From the NCBI RefSeq assembly GCF_001315015.1, contig NZ_CP012916.1:636001-700000 (forward strand): a stretch of 64,000 bases of DNA, read 5' to 3'. This DNA is from Azospirillum brasilense (GTDB taxonomy: Bacteria; Pseudomonadota; Alphaproteobacteria; Azospirillales; Azospirillaceae). Within the stretch, counting starts at the first letter, position 1. Every line of letters begins with the position of its first letter. The translations under genes and the position numbers were made by a program. Positions 8,659 to 18,584 of the stretch are shown piece by piece. A model generated the notes under the pieces. That model saw only the letters and a list, made by a program, of their open reading frames with translations. It was not told where the DNA came from and ran no database searches.

Positions 8659-11600
8659 ATGAACATCTCCCACCCCTTCGTCGTCCGCCCGGTCGCCACC
8701 TCGCTGCTGATGCTGGCGATCCTGCTGGTGGGGGCGGTGTCCTACCGCTTCCTGCCGCTGTCGGCGCTGCCGGCGGTGGAATACCCGACGATCCAGGTCC
8801 AGACCTTCTTCCCCGGCGCCAGCCCGGAGGTGATGACCTCCTCGGTCACCGCCCCGCTGGAGCGCCAGCTCGGCCAGATGCCGGGGCTGGTCCAGATGTC
8901 CTCGGTCAGCGCCGCCGGGGCGTCGGTCATCACACTCCAGTTCGGGCTGGAACTCAGCATCGACATCGCGGAGCAGGAGGTGCAGGCGGCCATCAACGCC
9001 GCCGGCAACCTGCTGCCCTCCGACCTGCCCGCCCCGCCGATCTACGCCAAGGTCAACCCGGCCGACGCGCCGATCCTGACTCTGGCCCTGACCTCCAAGA
9101 CGCTGCCGCTGACCCAGGTGCAGGACCTCGCCGACAGCCGCTTCGCGCAGAAGCTGTCGCAGCTTCCCGGCGTCGGTCTGGTCAGCCTCAGCGGCGGGCA
9201 CCGGCCGGCGGTGCGCATCCGCGCCAACGTCCAGGCGCTGGCCGCCTATGGCCTGAACATCGACGACCTGCGCAGCACCATCAACACGGCCAACGTCAAC
9301 TCGCCCAAGGGCACCATCGACGGGCCGACCCGCAACTACACCATCAACGCCAACGACCAGCTCCGCCGGGCCGACGAGTACAAGGACCTCGTCGTCGCCT
9401 ACCGCAGCGGCGCCCCGGTCCGCCTGTCCGACATCGCCGAGGTGCTGGACAGCGCCGAGAACACCCGGCTGGGCGCCTGGATGAACGACACGCCGGCCAT
9501 CCTCCTGAACATCCAGCGCCAGCCCGGCGCCAACGTGATCGAGGTGGTGGACCGGGTGAAGGAGATGCTGCCCAACCTGACCGCCGCCCTGCCCGGCTCG
9601 GTCGATGTCGCCGTGCTGACCGACCGCACCGTGACCATCCGCGCCTCCGTCGAGGACGTGCAGATGGAGATGATGGTGGCCATGGGGCTGGTGGTGCTGG
9701 TCATCTTCCTGTTCCTGCGCAACATCCCGGCGACGATCATCCCCAGCCTGTCGGTGCCGCTCTCGCTGGTCGGCACCTTCGCGGTGATGTATCTGGCGGG
9801 CTTCAGCCTGAACAACCTGTCCTTGATGGCGCTGACCGTCGCGACCGGCTTCGTCGTCGACGACGCCATCGTGATGATCGAGAACATCGCCCGCCATGTC
9901 GAGCGCGGGGAGCCACCGCTCCAGGCCGCGCTGAAGGGGTCGAAGCAGATCGGCTTCACCATCGTGTCGCTGACCGTCTCGCTGATCGCGGTGCTGATCC
10001 CGCTGCTGTTCATGGGCGACGTGGTGGGCCGGCTGTTCCGCGAGTTCGCCATCACGCTGGCCGTCACCATCCTGATCTCCGCCGTCGTCTCGCTGACGCT
10101 GGTGCCGATGCTCTGCGCCAAGCTGCTGCGCCACCGCGAGCCGCGCGAGATGTCCGCCATCGCGCGGCGCAGCGAGGCGTGGTTCGACGCGGTGATCGCC
10201 GGCTACGCCCGCACGCTGCGCTGGGTGCTGGACCGCCAGGGGGCGACGCTTCTGGTCGCCGTGGGCACGCTGGCGCTGACGGTGGTGCTCTACACGGCCA
10301 TTCCCAAGGGCTTCTTCCCGGCGCAGGACACGGGCCTGATCCAGGGCGTGACGGAGGCCACCCAGTCCGTCTCCTACGCCGCCATGGCGGAGCGGCAGCG
10401 GGCGCTGGCGGTGGAGGTGCTGAAGGACCCGGACGTGGTCAGCCTGTCCTCCTTCATCGGGGTGGACGGCAGCAACACCACCATGAACAGCGGCCGCCTC
10501 CTCATCAACCTGAAGCCGAAGGAGCAGCGGACGGACCATGTGGCCGACATCATCCGCCGCATCCGCCACAACACCGCCGCCGTCCCCGGAATCGAGCTGT
10601 TCATGCAGCCGGTGCAGGACCTGACCATCGACGCCACGGTCAGCCGCACCCAGTACCAGTTCGTGCTTGAGGACGCGAATCCCGAGGAGCTGCGCGTCTG
10701 GGCGCCGAGGCTGATCGACCGGCTGGCCGCGGTTCCGGAGATCACCGACGTCACCAGCAACCTTCAGGAGAAGGGGCTGTCGGCCTCCATCACCATCGAC
10801 CGCGACACCGCCGCGCGCTACGGCGTCACCACGGCGGCCATCGACAACGCGCTGTACGACTCCTTCGGCCAGCGCATCGTCTCCACCATCTTCACCCAGG
10901 CCAACCAGTTCCGCGTGATCCTGGAGGCCGACCCCGACCGCATGACGGTCGACCAGCTGCTCACCTCCATCCATCTGCCCTCGGCGGGCGGCGGGCAGGT
11001 GCCGCTGGCCGCCTTCGCGCGGATGGAGGTGCGCAACGCGCCGCTCCAGATCAACCACTTCGGGCAGTTCCCGGCGGTCACCGTCTCCTTCAACCTCGCG
11101 CCGGGGGTCTCGCTGGGCGCCGCGGTCAAGGCCATCGAGGCGGCGGAACAGGAACTCGGCCTGCCGGCCAGCGTGCTGACCCGCTTCCAGGGCGCGGCCC
11201 TGGCCTTCCAGGCGTCGCTGGGCAACCAGCTCCTGCTGATCCTGGCCGCCATCGTCACGATGTACATCGTGCTGGGCGTCCTCTACGAGAGCTACATCCA
11301 CCCGATCACGATCCTCTCCACCCTGCCCTCGGCGGGGGTGGGGGCGCTGATCGCGCTGATGCTGGCCGGGCACGACCTGGACATCATCGCCATCATCGGC
11401 ATCATCCTGCTGATCGGCATCGTGAAGAAGAACGCGATCATGATGATCGACTTCGCGCTCGACGCCGAGCGGGAGGAGGGCAAGCCCCCGCGCGAGGCGA
11501 TCTATCAGGCCTGCCTGCTGCGCTTCCGCCCGATCCTGATGACCACCATGGCGGCGCTGCTCGGCGCCCTGCCGCTGATGCTCGGCACCGGCACGGGGTC

Positions 11601-11760
11601 GGAACTGCGCCAGCCGATGGGCGTGTCCATCGTCGGCGGGCTGATCCTCAGCCAGCTTCTGACCCTCTACACCACGCCGGTGATCTATCTGGCCTTCGAC
11701 CGGCTGGCCGCGCGCCTGCGCGGGCGTCCCGACGGGCGGACGGAAGGGGCCGCGCGATGA
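8659..11760 (+). CDS. mdtB: RND efflux pump permease, MdtB type
   Basis: 1033 residues, normal for RND permeases. It opens HPFVVRPVATSLLMLAILLVGAVSYRFLPLSALPAVEYPTI-style, closest in my memory to MdtB of the MdtABC pump. Twelve membrane helices with two large periplasmic loops are evident. Proton-relay residues are in place: the Asp pair in FVVDDAIVMIENIARH (helix 4) and the Lys in GIVKKNAIMMIDFALD (helix 10). Works as a hetero-trimer with the next gene, with which it overlaps by ATGA. Substrates of such pumps include bile salts, novobiocin and flavonoid-like plant compounds; the actual substrate here is unknown. Confidence 0.9.
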   Translation: MNISHPFVVRPVATSLLMLAILLVGAVSYRFLPLSALPAVEYPTIQVQTFFPGASPEVMTSSVTAPLERQLGQMPGLVQMSSVSAAGASVITLQFGLELSIDIAEQEVQAAINAAGNLLPSDLPAPPIYAKVNPADAPILTLALTSKTLPLTQVQDLADSRFAQKLSQLPGVGLVSLSGGHRPAVRIRANVQALAAYGLNIDDLRSTINTANVNSPKGTIDGPTRNYTINANDQLRRADEYKDLVVAYRSGAPVRLSDIAEVLDSAENTRLGAWMNDTPAILLNIQRQPGANVIEVVDRVKEMLPNLTAALPGSVDVAVLTDRTVTIRASVEDVQMEMMVAMGLVVLVIFLFLRNIPATIIPSLSVPLSLVGTFAVMYLAGFSLNNLSLMALTVATGFVVDDAIVMIENIARHVERGEPPLQAALKGSKQIGFTIVSLTVSLIAVLIPLLFMGDVVGRLFREFAITLAVTILISAVVSLTLVPMLCAKLLRHREPREMSAIARRSEAWFDAVIAGYARTLRWVLDRQGATLLVAVGTLALTVVLYTAIPKGFFPAQDTGLIQGVTEATQSVSYAAMAERQRALAVEVLKDPDVVSLSSFIGVDGSNTTMNSGRLLINLKPKEQRTDHVADIIRRIRHNTAAVPGIELFMQPVQDLTIDATVSRTQYQFVLEDANPEELRVWAPRLIDRLAAVPEITDVTSNLQEKGLSASITIDRDTAARYGVTTAAIDNALYDSFGQRIVSTIFTQANQFRVILEADPDRMTVDQLLTSIHLPSAGGGQVPLAAFARMEVRNAPLQINHFGQFPAVTVSFNLAPGVSLGAAVKAIEAAEQELGLPASVLTRFQGAALAFQASLGNQLLLILAAIVTMYIVLGVLYESYIHPITILSTLPSAGVGALIALMLAGHDLDIIAIIGIILLIGIVKKNAIMMIDFALDAEREEGKPPREAIYQACLLRFRPILMTTMAALLGALPLMLGTGTGSELRQPMGVSIVGGLILSQLLTLYTTPVIYLAFDRLAARLRGRPDGRTEGAAR

Positions 11761-14700
11761 GCTGGGCCGCCAACCTGTCGGCGCCCTTCATCCGGCGGCC
11801 GGTGGCGACGACCCTGCTGACGCTCGGGCTGGCGCTGGCCGGGGCGCTGGGTTTCGTCGGGCTGCCGGTGTCGCCGCTGCCGCAGGTGGATTTCCCGACC
11901 ATCTCGGTCACCGCCTCGATGCCCGGCGCCAGCCCGGAAACCATGGCGGCCAGCGTCGCGACGCCGCTGGAACGGCATCTGGCGCAGATCGCCGACGTGA
12001 CGGAGATGACCTCCTCCAGCTCCGCCGGATCGACGCGCATCACGCTCCAGTTCGGCCTGAACCGCGACATCGACGGCGCGGGGCGGGAGGTGCAGGCGGC
12101 TATCAACGCCGCCCGCGCCGACCTGCCGTCCAGCCTGCGCAGCAACCCGACCTACCGCAAGGTCAACCCCGCCGACGCCCCGATCATGATCCTGACCATG
12201 ACCTCGGCGACGCTCAGCCAGGGGCAGCTCTACGATTCCGCGGCGACCGTGCTCCAGCAGAAGCTGTCGCAGGTCGAGGGCATCGGGCAGGTCAGCATCG
12301 GCGGCAGCTCGCTGCCCGCCGTGCGGGTGGAGCTGAACCCGCGCGCCCTGTTCCAGTACGGCATCGGGCTGGAGGATGTGCGCGCCGCCATCGCGTCCGC
12401 CAACGCCAACGCCCCCAAGGGGGCCGTCGAGGACGGGGAGCTGCGCTTCCAGATCTACACCAACGACCAAGCCCGCAAGGCGGAGGAGTACCGGTCGCTG
12501 GTCATCGCCTACCGCAACGGGGCGGCGGTCCGCCTGTCCGACGTGGCCGAGGTGTCGGACAGCGTGGAGGATCTGCGCAACGCCGGCATCACCAACGGCA
12601 AGCCGTCGGTCCTGCTGATGCTGAACCGCCAGCCGGCGGCCAACATCATCGAGACGGTGGACCGGGTGAAGGCCATGCTGCCGGAGCTTCGCGCCTCCAT
12701 CCCCGCCGACATCGACCTGTCGGTCTCCAGCGACCGCACCACGACCATCCGCGCCTCGCTGGCCGAGGTGGAGCACACGCTCATCATCGCGGTCGGGCTG
12801 GTGGTGATGGTGGTGTTCCTGTTCCTGCGCAACGCGCGGGCGGCGCTGATCCCCAGCGTGGTGGTGCCGGTGTCGCTGGTCGCCACCTTCGGCGCCATGT
12901 ATCTGCTCGGCTACAGCCTGAACAACCTGTCGCTGATGGCGCTGACCATCGCCACCGGCTTCGTGGTGGACGACGCCATCGTCGTGCTGGAGAACATCGC
13001 CCGCCACATCGAGAACGGCATGTCCCGCACCCAGGCGGCGCTGCGCGGCGCGCGGGAGGTCGGCTTCACCGTCCTGTCGATGAGCGTGTCTCTGGTCGCC
13101 GTCTTCATCCCGATCCTGCTGATGGGCGGCATCGTCGGGCGCCTGTTCCGCGAATTCGCCCTGACCCTGTCCATCGCCATCCTGGTCTCGATGGTCATCA
13201 GCCTGACCACCACGCCGATGATGTGCGCCGTCCTGCTGCGCGAGCCGCGCAAGGCGAAGGAGCCGGGCCGCGCCGTGGCCGCGCTGCGCCGCTTCGGGAC
13301 GCGGATCGGCGGGGGCACGCTGCGCCTCTACGACCGGACGCTGACGGCGGCGCTCGACAACAGCCTGCTGACCATGGTGGTCTTCGCGGCGACCGTGGCG
13401 CTCAGCGTCCATCTCTTCACGATCATCCCCAAGGGCTTCTTCCCGCAACAGGACACCGGCCGGCTGATCGGCTTCGTCGTGGCGGACCAGAGCACCTCCT
13501 TCGCGCTGATGAAGGAGAAGATGGAGCGCTTCGTGGCGCTGGTGCAGGCCGACCCGGCGGTGGACACGGTGGTCGGCTACACCGGCGGCAGCCGGACCAA
13601 CAGCGGCTTCATGGCCGTGTCGCTGAAGCCGCTGGCGCAGCGCGACGTGACGGCGGACGCGGTGATCGCCCGGCTGCGCACCCAGCTCACCCAGGTCCCC
13701 GGCGCGAACCTGTACCTGTCGGTCATGCAGGACTTGCGGGCGGGGGCGCGGCAGGCCAACGCCAACTACCAGTTCACGCTGCAGGGCGACACGCTGGACG
13801 AGCTGCAGACCTGGGCGCCCCGCCTGACCCAGGCGCTCCAGCAGGTGCCGGAGCTGACGGAGGTGAACTCCGACCAGCAGCAGCGCGGGCTGGCGCTGGA
13901 GGTGACGGTGGACCGCGACGCCGCGGCGCGGCTGGGCCTGTCCTTCAATCAGATCAACAACACGCTCTACGACGCCTTCGGCCAGCGCTCCGCCTCGACC
14001 ATCTACAACCCGCTGAACCAGTACCGCGTCATCATGGAGGTCGCCCCCCGGTACCGCGAGGACCCGGAGATGATGAAGGACATCCTCATCAGCAAATCCG
14101 GCGGGGCGGTCAGCGGGACCCAGGCGACCAGCGCCATCGCCGGGGCGGCTACGGCCGACACCGAGGCCGCGCGCAACCAGCGCATCAACCAGATCGCCAC
14201 AACCGGCCGCACCGCCGCCTCCACCGGGTCGGCGCTCAGCACGGGGGTGGAGACGATGGTGCCGCTTTCGGCCATCGCCCGCGTCTCGCTGGAGAACACG
14301 CCGCTGTCGGTGAACCATCAGGGGCCGTTCGTCGCCACCACCCTCTCCTTCAACCTCGCCCCCGGCGTCTCGCTGGGCGAGGGGCTGGCCGTCATCCGCC
14401 ACACCATGGACCGGATCGGCGTGCCGACCACCATCCAGGGCAGCTTCCAGGGCACCGCGAGGGTGTTCCAGCAGTCGATCGGCGACCAGCCGGTGCTGAT
14501 TCTGGCGGCGCTGCTGGCCGTCTACATCGTCCTGGGCGTGCTCTACGAGAGCTACATCCACCCGCTGACCATCCTGTCCACCCTGCCCTCCGCCGGGGTG
14601 GGGGCTCTGGTCGCGCTGATGGCGCTGGACAAGGAGCTGAGCATCATCGCGCTGATCGGCGTCATCCTGCTGATCGGCATCGTCAAGAAGAACGCGATCA

Positions 14701-15020
14701 TGATGATCGACGTGGCGCTGGAGGCGGAGCGGAGCGAGGGGCTGGACCCGCGCACCGCGATCCACCGCGCCTGCCTGTTGCGCTTCCGCCCGATCATGAT
14801 GACCACGGTCGCCGCCCTGCTGGGCGCCCTGCCGCTGGCGCTCGGCTCCGGCGACGGCGCGGAACTGCGCCAGCCGCTGGGCATCGCCATCGTCGGTGGT
14901 CTGGTGGTCAGCCAGATGCTGACCCTCTACACGACCCCGGTCACCTACCTGTACCTCGACCGCTTCCGGCTGTGGTGCCGGCGGCGCTGGCGGCGCCCCG
15001 AGGCGGGGGTCGCGGCATGA
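11757..15020 (+). CDS. mdtC: RND efflux pump permease, MdtC type, with an extra periplasmic insert
   Basis: 1087 residues, about 60 more than E. coli MdtC. It opens FIRRPVATTLLTLGLALAGALGFVGLPVSPLPQVDFPT, the MdtC pattern, and retains FVVDDAIVVLENIARH and GIVKKNAIMMIDVALE. The extra length is a low-complexity Ala/Thr/Ser/Gly stretch at about residues 781-831 (bases ~14100-14250) in the second periplasmic loop, just before VETMVPLSAIARV. Overlaps mdtB by ATGA, so both should be made in balanced amounts for the mixed MdtB2C trimer known in enterobacteria. Confidence 0.9.
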   Translation: MSWAANLSAPFIRRPVATTLLTLGLALAGALGFVGLPVSPLPQVDFPTISVTASMPGASPETMAASVATPLERHLAQIADVTEMTSSSSAGSTRITLQFGLNRDIDGAGREVQAAINAARADLPSSLRSNPTYRKVNPADAPIMILTMTSATLSQGQLYDSAATVLQQKLSQVEGIGQVSIGGSSLPAVRVELNPRALFQYGIGLEDVRAAIASANANAPKGAVEDGELRFQIYTNDQARKAEEYRSLVIAYRNGAAVRLSDVAEVSDSVEDLRNAGITNGKPSVLLMLNRQPAANIIETVDRVKAMLPELRASIPADIDLSVSSDRTTTIRASLAEVEHTLIIAVGLVVMVVFLFLRNARAALIPSVVVPVSLVATFGAMYLLGYSLNNLSLMALTIATGFVVDDAIVVLENIARHIENGMSRTQAALRGAREVGFTVLSMSVSLVAVFIPILLMGGIVGRLFREFALTLSIAILVSMVISLTTTPMMCAVLLREPRKAKEPGRAVAALRRFGTRIGGGTLRLYDRTLTAALDNSLLTMVVFAATVALSVHLFTIIPKGFFPQQDTGRLIGFVVADQSTSFALMKEKMERFVALVQADPAVDTVVGYTGGSRTNSGFMAVSLKPLAQRDVTADAVIARLRTQLTQVPGANLYLSVMQDLRAGARQANANYQFTLQGDTLDELQTWAPRLTQALQQVPELTEVNSDQQQRGLALEVTVDRDAAARLGLSFNQINNTLYDAFGQRSASTIYNPLNQYRVIMEVAPRYREDPEMMKDILISKSGGAVSGTQATSAIAGAATADTEAARNQRINQIATTGRTAASTGSALSTGVETMVPLSAIARVSLENTPLSVNHQGPFVATTLSFNLAPGVSLGEGLAVIRHTMDRIGVPTTIQGSFQGTARVFQQSIGDQPVLILAALLAVYIVLGVLYESYIHPLTILSTLPSAGVGALVALMALDKELSIIALIGVILLIGIVKKNAIMMIDVALEAERSEGLDPRTAIHRACLLRFRPIMMTTVAALLGALPLALGSGDGAELRQPLGIAIVGGLVVSQMLTLYTTPVTYLYLDRFRLWCRRRWRRPEAGVAA

Positions 15021-15040
15021 TGGAGGCTTTCGGCCATAAT

Positions 15041-15065
15041 AACCCTCTCCCCAGAGGGGAGAGGG
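15041..15065. repeat. Half copy of the extragenic palindrome
   Basis: AACCCTCTCCCC-A-GAGGGGAGAGG forms a single hairpin in the 70-bp gap between mdtC and the outer-membrane factor gene. It equals the terminal hairpin of the larger elements at 7003 and 50164. Within an operon it could attenuate transcription or set differential mRNA stability. Confidence 0.75.
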
Positions 15066-15090
15066 GATTTGTCCTTTGGATGGGCCTGAC

Positions 15091-16578
15091 ATGACGACGA
15101 TCTTCGGGCGGCGCGCCCGTCTCCTGGGCACGGCGCTCGGCACCCTCACCCTGCTGTCGGCCTGCGCGGTGGGGCCGGATTACGAGCGGCCATCCGTCGC
15201 CGTGCCGCCGGCCTACAAGGAAGGCGGCATCACCCCCGTGGCCTTCGCTCCCCCTGTCCCGCGCGACGACGGCTGGCGCCCCGCCGCCCCCGGACAGGCG
15301 GAGGCCGGGCCCTGGTGGACCGTCTTCAACGATCCGGTGCTGGACGGGCTGATGCGCCGGGTGGAGGTCGACAACCAGAGCCTGAAGGCGGCGGAGGCCG
15401 CCTACCGGCAGGCCAAGGCGCTGTCGGATCAGGCCCGCTCCGCCTTTTTCCCCGTCCTGTCCATCAGCGGCGGGGCGGACCGGGTGGGACGCGTCGGGTC
15501 GGGTGACCGCGCCACCTCCGGCACCGGCACCGGCATCAGCCGCAGCGGAACCCCGCTGACCACCTACGACGCCGGGTTGGGGGCGAGCTGGGCGCCGGAC
15601 CTCTGGGGCCGCATCCGCCGCTCGGTGGAAAGCAACGACGCCAACCTCCAGGCCAGCGCCGCCGACCTCGCTGCCGCCCGCCTGTCGGCGCAGGCGCAGT
15701 TCGCCACCGCCTACGTCCAGTTCCGCGTGGCGGACGAGCGCAAGGCGCTGCTGGAGCGGGCCATCGCCGCCTACCGCCAGTCGCTGGAGATCGCCCGCAA
15801 CCGCCACGCCGTGGGCACGGCGACCCTGGCCGACGTCTTCACCGCCGAGACCCAGGTCCGCTCCACCGAGTCGCAGTTGGTGGCGCTGGGGGTGCAGCGC
15901 GCCCAGTTCGAGCACGCCATGGCGGTTCTGGTCGGGCAGGCGCCCGCCGCCTTCGTGCTGGCCCCGGCGCCTCTGACCGCGGCGGTCCCGGCGATCCCAC
16001 CCGGCGTCCCCTCCGCCCTTCTGGAACGCCGCCCGGACATCGCCGCGGCGGAGCGGCAGATGGCCCAGGCCAACGCCCAGATCGGCATCGCGGAGTCGGC
16101 CTGGTACCCGGACGTCGTGCTGTCCGGCTCCCTCACCAACAGCGCGACGATCCTGCCGCGGCTGCTCCAGGCGCCGACGGCGCTCTGGGCAGTCGGGGCG
16201 CAAGTCGCCCAGACTCTGTTCGACGGCGGCACGCGGACGGCCGAGGTGGAACTGCGCCGCGCCGTCTTCGACCAGACCGTGGCGCAGTACCGCCAGACCG
16301 TGCTGACCGCCTTCCAGGAGGTCGAGGACCAGCTCGCCGCCCAGCGCATCCTGGCCCAGCAGGCCGCCGTGCAGGACGACGCGGTGCGGCTGGCGCGCGA
16401 GGCGGAGCGGCTGACCCTGAACCAGTACCGGGCCGGCACCCTGCCCTACAGCAGCGTCCTGACCGCCCAGACCGCCGCCCTGTCGGACGAGGAAAGCGCC
16501 CTGTCGGTGCGGCAGAGCCGCCTGCTGGCTGCCGTCTCGCTTCTCCAGGCGTTGGGGGGCACTCCGCCGAATTTTTAA
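15091..16578 (+). CDS. Outer-membrane efflux lipoprotein, NodT/OprM family
   Basis: 495 residues. A lipoprotein signal peptide ends LLSAC with the acylated Cys at residue 25, followed by VGPDYERP, the standard opening of NodT-type outer-membrane factors. Two internal repeats (each with DPVLDGLMRRVEVDNQSLKAAEAAYRQAKA-like and FEVEDQLAAQRIL-like helices) build the trimeric alpha-barrel/beta-barrel channel; LLERRPDIAAAERQMAQANAQIGIAESAWYPDV is the diagnostic block. The ATG at 15091 was chosen over an upstream TTG because it gives a normal signal peptide. Completes the tripartite pump encoded by 7279-15020. Confidence 0.9.
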   Translation: MTTIFGRRARLLGTALGTLTLLSACAVGPDYERPSVAVPPAYKEGGITPVAFAPPVPRDDGWRPAAPGQAEAGPWWTVFNDPVLDGLMRRVEVDNQSLKAAEAAYRQAKALSDQARSAFFPVLSISGGADRVGRVGSGDRATSGTGTGISRSGTPLTTYDAGLGASWAPDLWGRIRRSVESNDANLQASAADLAAARLSAQAQFATAYVQFRVADERKALLERAIAAYRQSLEIARNRHAVGTATLADVFTAETQVRSTESQLVALGVQRAQFEHAMAVLVGQAPAAFVLAPAPLTAAVPAIPPGVPSALLERRPDIAAAERQMAQANAQIGIAESAWYPDVVLSGSLTNSATILPRLLQAPTALWAVGAQVAQTLFDGGTRTAEVELRRAVFDQTVAQYRQTVLTAFQEVEDQLAAQRILAQQAAVQDDAVRLAREAERLTLNQYRAGTLPYSSVLTAQTAALSDEESALSVRQSRLLAAVSLLQALGGTPPNF

Positions 16579-16806
16579 TCCGGGGAAAGGCCGGGCTACC
16601 CCTTCGGACTCCGCATCGGAAGTGGTGCGGGAGGGAGGCTGCCAATCCTTTGGAAGAACGGGTAAAATCCGCGCAAATGCTGACGGTGTGGGTGGCGCCG
16701 GGGTTATCCCACTGGACGGGCTAGCCCGCAATTTCAGTAACGTCGCCGGGAACTTGGGATTTATCTGAGTCCCGTGCGTTCAACCCCAAAGAAAAGCAGG
16801 CGCAGC

Positions 16807-18480
16807 ATGATCCTCGATGCTCGCTCGGTGTCCTCGGGCACCAACCTTGACGCGGACCTCTGCATCGTCGGCGCCGGCGCCGCCGGGCTCGCCATAGCCC
16901 GTGCCTTGGCTGGTTCGCGCTGGAAGATCGTCCTTCTGGAAAGCGGCGGGCTCGACCCCGACGGCCACACCCAGTCGCTCTACGCCGGGGAGAATCTCGG
17001 CCTGCCCTACGAGCGACTGTCCACCGCGCGCAGCCGCTATTTCGGCGGCAGCACCAACTGCTGGGGCGGCTTCTGCCGGCCCTTCGAGCCGATCGACATG
17101 GAGGCGCGGCCCTGGGTGCCGAACAGCGGCTGGCCCTTCGGGCCGGAGACGCTGGCCCCCTACTACGCCCGCGCCCACAGCCACCTGAACCTGCCGTCGA
17201 ACATCTACGACAACGGCCATTGGGAACAGACCCTGGCGCCGGACGGGATCGAACTGATGCCGGTGGAGGGCGGCGCGCTGGAGAACCGCATCGCCCAGAT
17301 CAGCGACCAGCCGCGCGTCGGCGTGACCTCCGTCGACGAGATCGTCCAGGCCACGAACATCGCCTGCTACCTGAACGCCAATGTCACCGAGTTCGAGACC
17401 AACGACACCGCCACGGTGGTCGAGCGGGTGCGCTGCGCCGCGCTCAGCGGCGCCCGCTTCACGGTCACCGCGCGCCAGTTCGTCCTGTGCTGCGGCGGCA
17501 TCGAGAACGCCCGCCTGCTGCTGCTGTCCAACCGGGTGCAGAGCGCCGGGCTGGGCAACGGCCACGATCTGGTCGGCCGCTACTTCACCGACCACCCGCG
17601 GATCAAGGCCGGCTCCGTCCGCCTGACCGATCAGGCTCGGCACCGCCGCCTTTACGACATGACGCTGACGCTGTCGCGCCGCCGGCTGAACGCCAAGCAT
17701 CTGCCCGTCTCCGCCTCCCTGTCGCCGACGGTGGAGACGCAGCGCCGGCTGGGGCTGATGAACTCGCGCAGCTATCTGGTGGCGCAGTATCACGGCGAGG
17801 CGACCGCCGGGGTGCGGGCACTGCACGACCTGCGCATGCTGATGTCCGACCGCCGGAAGTTCGGCCACGCCGAGGGCGACCTGCGCGCCCTGCTGCGCGA
17901 GGCGGTGCCGCAGATTGCGCTGAATCTGCCAAATCTCGCCTACGCGCTGTTCGACAATGTGGTCAACCCGGCCTGGGTGGCGCGCAGCTTCCTGCTGGAA
18001 ACCATCGTGGAGCCGGTGCCCAACCCGGACAGCCGCGTCACCCTGGCGGCGGAGCGCGACGCGCTGGGCCTCAACCGGGCCGACACGGTGTGGCGCCTGA
18101 CCGAGCAGGACCGCGACAACTTCCTGCGCACCAACGAGCTGGTGCGGACGGAGCTGACCCGCAACGGCCTGATCACGGTGACCGAGCCCGACCCGCAGGA
18201 GGCCGCCGAACGCGCCTGGGCGGAGCGCATCTCCTGGTGCTGGCACCATATGGGCACCACCCGCATGCATGACGACCCGAAGCAGGGCGTGGTGGACGCG
18301 CGCTGCAAGGTGCACGGGATGCACAACCTGTACATCGGCGGCAGCTCGGTCTTCCCCAGCATGGGCTGCGACCACCCGACCATCAACCTCGTGGCGCTGG
18401 CCTTCCGCCTCGCCGAGGAGGTGTCGGCCCAGCTTCAGCACGACCGCGCCGTCACCCTGGAGGACCAGCAGGCGGCGTAA
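16807..18480 (+). CDS. GMC-family FAD-dependent oxidoreductase
   Basis: 557 residues. The FAD Rossmann motif is GAGAAG at residues 22-27 in LCIVGAGAAGLAIARAL. The flavin-clasp motif GGSTNCWGGFCRPFEPID and the C-terminal block (HHMGTTRMHDDPKQGVVDARCKVHG, NLYIGGSSVFPSMGCDHPTINLVALAFRLAEE) identify the GMC group that includes gluconate, sorbitol and fructose dehydrogenase subunits. It has no signal peptide and no cytochrome or gamma subunit next to it, so it likely acts alone in the cytoplasm on a sugar, polyol or alcohol. The ATG at 16807 starts just before the FAD fold. The 228 bp upstream hold no other gene. Confidence 0.82.
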   Translation: MILDARSVSSGTNLDADLCIVGAGAAGLAIARALAGSRWKIVLLESGGLDPDGHTQSLYAGENLGLPYERLSTARSRYFGGSTNCWGGFCRPFEPIDMEARPWVPNSGWPFGPETLAPYYARAHSHLNLPSNIYDNGHWEQTLAPDGIELMPVEGGALENRIAQISDQPRVGVTSVDEIVQATNIACYLNANVTEFETNDTATVVERVRCAALSGARFTVTARQFVLCCGGIENARLLLLSNRVQSAGLGNGHDLVGRYFTDHPRIKAGSVRLTDQARHRRLYDMTLTLSRRRLNAKHLPVSASLSPTVETQRRLGLMNSRSYLVAQYHGEATAGVRALHDLRMLMSDRRKFGHAEGDLRALLREAVPQIALNLPNLAYALFDNVVNPAWVARSFLLETIVEPVPNPDSRVTLAAERDALGLNRADTVWRLTEQDRDNFLRTNELVRTELTRNGLITVTEPDPQEAAERAWAERISWCWHHMGTTRMHDDPKQGVVDARCKVHGMHNLYIGGSSVFPSMGCDHPTINLVALAFRLAEEVSAQLQHDRAVTLEDQQAA

Positions 18481-18584
18481 AGGGACTCCGCGCCCCCTCA
18501 CCCCCAAACCCATTGACCAAGAAATCAACTCAACTACTCTTGACCCTGAACAGGTCCGAAGGACAAGAGAAGTTGGGGACGGGG

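Noticed and set aside
7165..11373. 1402-residue open frame on the minus strand opposite the mdtAB genes
   Set aside because: It is the antisense of RND genes with clear homology; composition is the Gln/Arg/His/Gly-rich pattern produced by GC-rich codons read in reverse, with no domain.
11685..15149. 1154-residue open frame on the minus strand opposite mdtC
   Set aside because: Same artefact: antisense to a certain gene, no motif, repetitive low-information composition.
16780..18528. 582-residue frame on the minus strand opposite the GMC oxidoreductase
   Set aside because: Antisense to a complete GMC protein; no credible protein features.
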